Below are positions 13,274 to 15,180 of a stretch of DNA of 15,180 bases, piece after piece; the first letter of the stretch is position 1, and each line of letters begins with the position of its first letter. The translations under genes were made by a program, and so were the position numbers. Source of the stretch: DAOUKH01 sp034420775 (GTDB lineage: Bacteria; Chloroflexota; Dehalococcoidia; SHYB01); NCBI GenBank assembly GCA_034420775.1, contig DAOUKZ010000222.1, positions 1-15,180 of the forward strand, read 5' to 3'. A model generated the notes under the pieces. That model saw only the letters and a list, made by a program, of their open reading frames with translations. It was not told where the DNA came from and made no database searches.

Positions 13274-15180
13274 CTAGTCGGGGTAGTTGACAATGCCCCG
13301 TTCCTTCAGCGACGCCACCTCCGCTTCCGTGTAGCCGATCTCGGCGAGGATGGCCCGGGTGTGCTGGCCGTTGACGTTGGCCTCCCGCAGCGCGGGGCGC
13401 GTCGCGGAGAGCTCGACCGTCGCGCCGTGGCGCCAGTGCGGGCCGAGGACGGGGTGGACGACGTCCGCGATCAGGCCAAGGTCGCGGGACTGGGGGTCGC
13501 CGTCGAGAAACTCGGCGAAGGTGTGCCGGTCGGCGCGTACGCAGCCCACGCCCAGCGGCGCAAGGTCGGCCTCCCACCCGTCGGCGGCGCGGCGCTTGAA
13601 GACGGCGGCGAGCGCGGCGGCGAGGGCCTCGTCGTGTTCGGCGCGGGCCTCCGGCGAGGCGAACCGTCCGTCCTCAGCGAGGACGGGCTCGCCGAGCGCC
13701 GCGCACAGGGTCTCCCACTCTTCCTGATCGAGGCAGCCCAGAAATACCCAGCCCTCCGCCGTCTCGTAGAGCCGGTAGAGCGCGTCGAGTCCAAGCAGGT
13801 CAGCGTCGAGCTCCCGGCGCGCCGTTTTGCCCTCGTAGCGGATCCACTGCTCGCTAAGGGCGTAGCCATTGGCGCAGAGCATCGTCGTCAGCATCTCCTG
13901 CCCGACGCCATGCCGCACCTTGGCGAGCAGACCGAGCAGCATCGCGGTGCCCACCACCATCGCCGAGTTCGTGTCCGGGTTTCCCTCGTTGGCCTTGGCA
14001 AGGCGGAGCGATGCGGCCTTGATCTCCTCCATGCTCAGGTCGGCGTCCGCCGGAGGCGGCACTCCCGCACCGGCCTGATGCGACACGCCGCCGGCGATGG
14101 CCCCCGCGATGGGGTGGTAGGCCGGCATGTGCGAGTACGGGCCGTCGCTGCCGTAAGCGCCGGCGTAGAGATAGACGATGCCGGGGTTCACCTTGTGAAG
14201 CGTTTCGTAGTCGATACCCAAGCGCTCAGGGACGCCGGGCCGGTAGTTGTGCATGACGAGGTCGGCCCGCTCCGCGAGCCGCCGCACGATCTCCCGGCCC
14301 TCCGGCGACTTCAGGTCGACCGCGATCGACTCCTTGCCCTGCGTTGTCTTGACCCCGATCGGGGGAATGAGCCGCATGGCGTCGCCGTCGAGCGGCTCGA
14401 TCTTGATGATGCGCGCGCCCATGTCGGCGAGCAGACTCGGGCCAAAGGGGGCGGCGTATTGGACCGCAAGCTCCAGGACGGTGAATCCGCTCAGGGCATG
14501 CTCCGACATCGTCCCGCCGACGGGCGTAGCCCCGTTTCGGCGGGAGTTCCACTCGGCGTTTGCTTCAACCGATATGCGCGAAGGCGTCTCGCTGAACCGC
14601 ACCAGCGGCCCAAGCTGCTCCGTCTCACCGAGCACGGGATGGTGCAGCGCGAAGACGTGCCCGTTGTGACGCGCCTGGGGGTGGTCCATCCCCCCGTCGC
14701 CCTCCCGGAAGCCGTCGGCCCCGACGCTGCGCTCGAGGAAGATGCGCATCCACTCGTCGTAGTCCTTCCGGCCCATCTCACCGAGCAGCATCTCCCAGAA
14801 GGCGGCCTTGTCCCCCTCGGCGGCCTCGTTGGGCATCTTCGCAAAACGCGGGTCTTCCTTCAGGTGGCCGAGCCCGACGGCGTCGAGCTCGTTCCAGAAG
14901 AGATGCGGCGCCCAGTTGGCGAACTGGATCCACCGCCCGTCCTTGGTTCGGACAGGCATATAGCCCAGCATCGGGGTCGCGCCCATGCCGCCGGGCGTCC
15001 GCATCTCCTCGACCTGCAGGGCGAGCCAGCCGCCCATGTCGTAGGGAATGAGGCTGCGCAGCAGGCTCGTGGAGACGCGCTGGCCCCGTCCGCTACGGTG
15101 ACGCACGATCAGCGCCGCCGCGATGCCCTGCAGCGCCGTCTGTGACGCACCGAAGCTCGCCACCCGTACCGAGGAGAAGA
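13274..15180 (-). CDS. Fused double-domain CoA transferase (CaiB/BaiF family III), N-terminus beyond right edge
   Basis: The frame is open from the right edge to the stop at 13274, giving at least 634 residues. The visible part begins inside a first family III domain (GIAAALIVRHRSGRGQ) and contains its C-terminal half. Without a stop, a complete second domain then starts near 14509 (SEHALSGFTVLELAVQYAAPFGPSLLADMGARIIKIE) and runs to the end. Counting back from the GQ motif, the second domain has Asp (codon 13973-13975, in NPDTNSA) at the catalytic position, whereas the first has Ser (codon 15155-15157, in VASFGAS). The fused protein may therefore be a one-chain pseudo-heterodimer with a single aspartyl-CoA site. 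The GTG at 15163 is unlikely to be the true start because the frame and family similarity continue upstream (FSSVRVASFG). The lipoprotein gene follows 24 bases later. Substrate unknown. Confidence 0.92.
   Translation of the reverse strand, partial: FSSVRVASFGASQTALQGIAAALIVRHRSGRGQRVSTSLLRSLIPYDMGGWLALQVEEMRTPGGMGATPMLGYMPVRTKDGRWIQFANWAPHLFWNELDAVGLGHLKEDPRFAKMPNEAAEGDKAAFWEMLLGEMGRKDYDEWMRIFLERSVGADGFREGDGGMDHPQARHNGHVFALHHPVLGETEQLGPLVRFSETPSRISVEANAEWNSRRNGATPVGGTMSEHALSGFTVLELAVQYAAPFGPSLLADMGARIIKIEPLDGDAMRLIPPIGVKTTQGKESIAVDLKSPEGREIVRRLAERADLVMHNYRPGVPERLGIDYETLHKVNPGIVYLYAGAYGSDGPYSHMPAYHPIAGAIAGGVSHQAGAGVPPPADADLSMEEIKAASLRLAKANEGNPDTNSAMVVGTAMLLGLLAKVRHGVGQEMLTTMLCANGYALSEQWIRYEGKTARRELDADLLGLDALYRLYETAEGWVFLGCLDQEEWETLCAALGEPVLAEDGRFASPEARAEHDEALAAALAAVFKRRAADGWEADLAPLGVGCVRADRHTFAEFLDGDPQSRDLGLIADVVHPVLGPHWRHGATVELSATRPALREANVNGQHTRAILAEIGYTEAEVASLKERGIVNYPD

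Noticed and set aside
13361..15145. Plus-strand ORF of 594 codons opposite the fused CoA-transferase
   Set aside because: Antisense shadow with low-complexity composition; the minus strand carries unmistakable CaiB/BaiF motifs.
1..15180. CRISPR array, tRNA, rRNA, insertion sequence or integrase
   Set aside because: None was seen: no regularly spaced repeats, no tRNA-like cloverleaf noticed by eye, no transposase or integrase motifs. A covariance-model scan was not possible.

Overview
The window is a GC-rich bacterial chromosome segment: about 70% G+C in a sampled 60-base line of the coding backbone, falling to roughly 42-57% in sampled lines between about 7000 and 8400. It is dense with CoA-thioester and small-molecule catabolic genes. 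Gene content, GTG starts, REP-like intergenic palindromes and a Pro/Thr/Ser-linkered lipoprotein would suit an uncultured Chloroflexota (Dehalococcoidia or SAR202-like) or a similar environmental heterotroph. That placement is an impression, not a result. The host must read UGA as selenocysteine in at least one gene. No selA, selB or selC was recognised here.

Layout. (1) Positions 1-1304, minus strand: an SDR dehydrogenase followed by an enoyl-CoA hydratase that runs off the left edge. (2) Positions 1447-5925, plus strand: a tight operon of a small NifU-like CxxC protein, a UGSC-family selenoprotein, and two family III (CaiB/BaiF) CoA-transferases. The two transcription units are divergent, and both have candidate sigma70-type promoters in the space between them. 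(3) Positions 5926-6301: a convergent intergenic region holding REP-like palindromes. (4) Positions 6302-8336, minus strand: a lower-GC island with a HEPN/AbiU2-like protein, a HAD hydrolase and a three-TM membrane protein. (5) Positions 8624-9631, plus strand: a zinc-less MDR oxidoreductase. (6) Positions 9635-11742, minus strand: an amidohydrolase and an aldo/keto reductase in one operon with a TATAAT promoter. (7) Positions 11828-15180, minus strand: a fused double-domain CoA-transferase, cut by the right edge, followed by a PQQ-type sugar dehydrogenase-like lipoprotein.

The main discovery is the selenoprotein. A standard reading gives two fragments, 1688-1996 and 2027-3394. They are in the same frame, separated by one UGA that sits inside the motif D-U-G-S-C-T, and a bacterial SECIS-like hairpin follows directly. 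The whole gene, 1688-3394, encodes 568 residues with Sec at 103. It overlaps the NifU-like gene by 8 bases and lies 12 bases before the first CoA-transferase.

Taken together, the left half looks like a cluster for activating an unknown carboxylic acid to its CoA ester (CoA-transferases) and oxidising it (SDR, enoyl-CoA hydratase), with a thiol/selenol redox protein and a possible Fe-S or metal carrier beside them. Hand alignment suggests that both CoA-transferase sets pair one domain that keeps the canonical catalytic Asp with one that has lost it. This points to heteromeric or pseudo-heterodimeric enzymes. The substrate cannot be read from the sequence.
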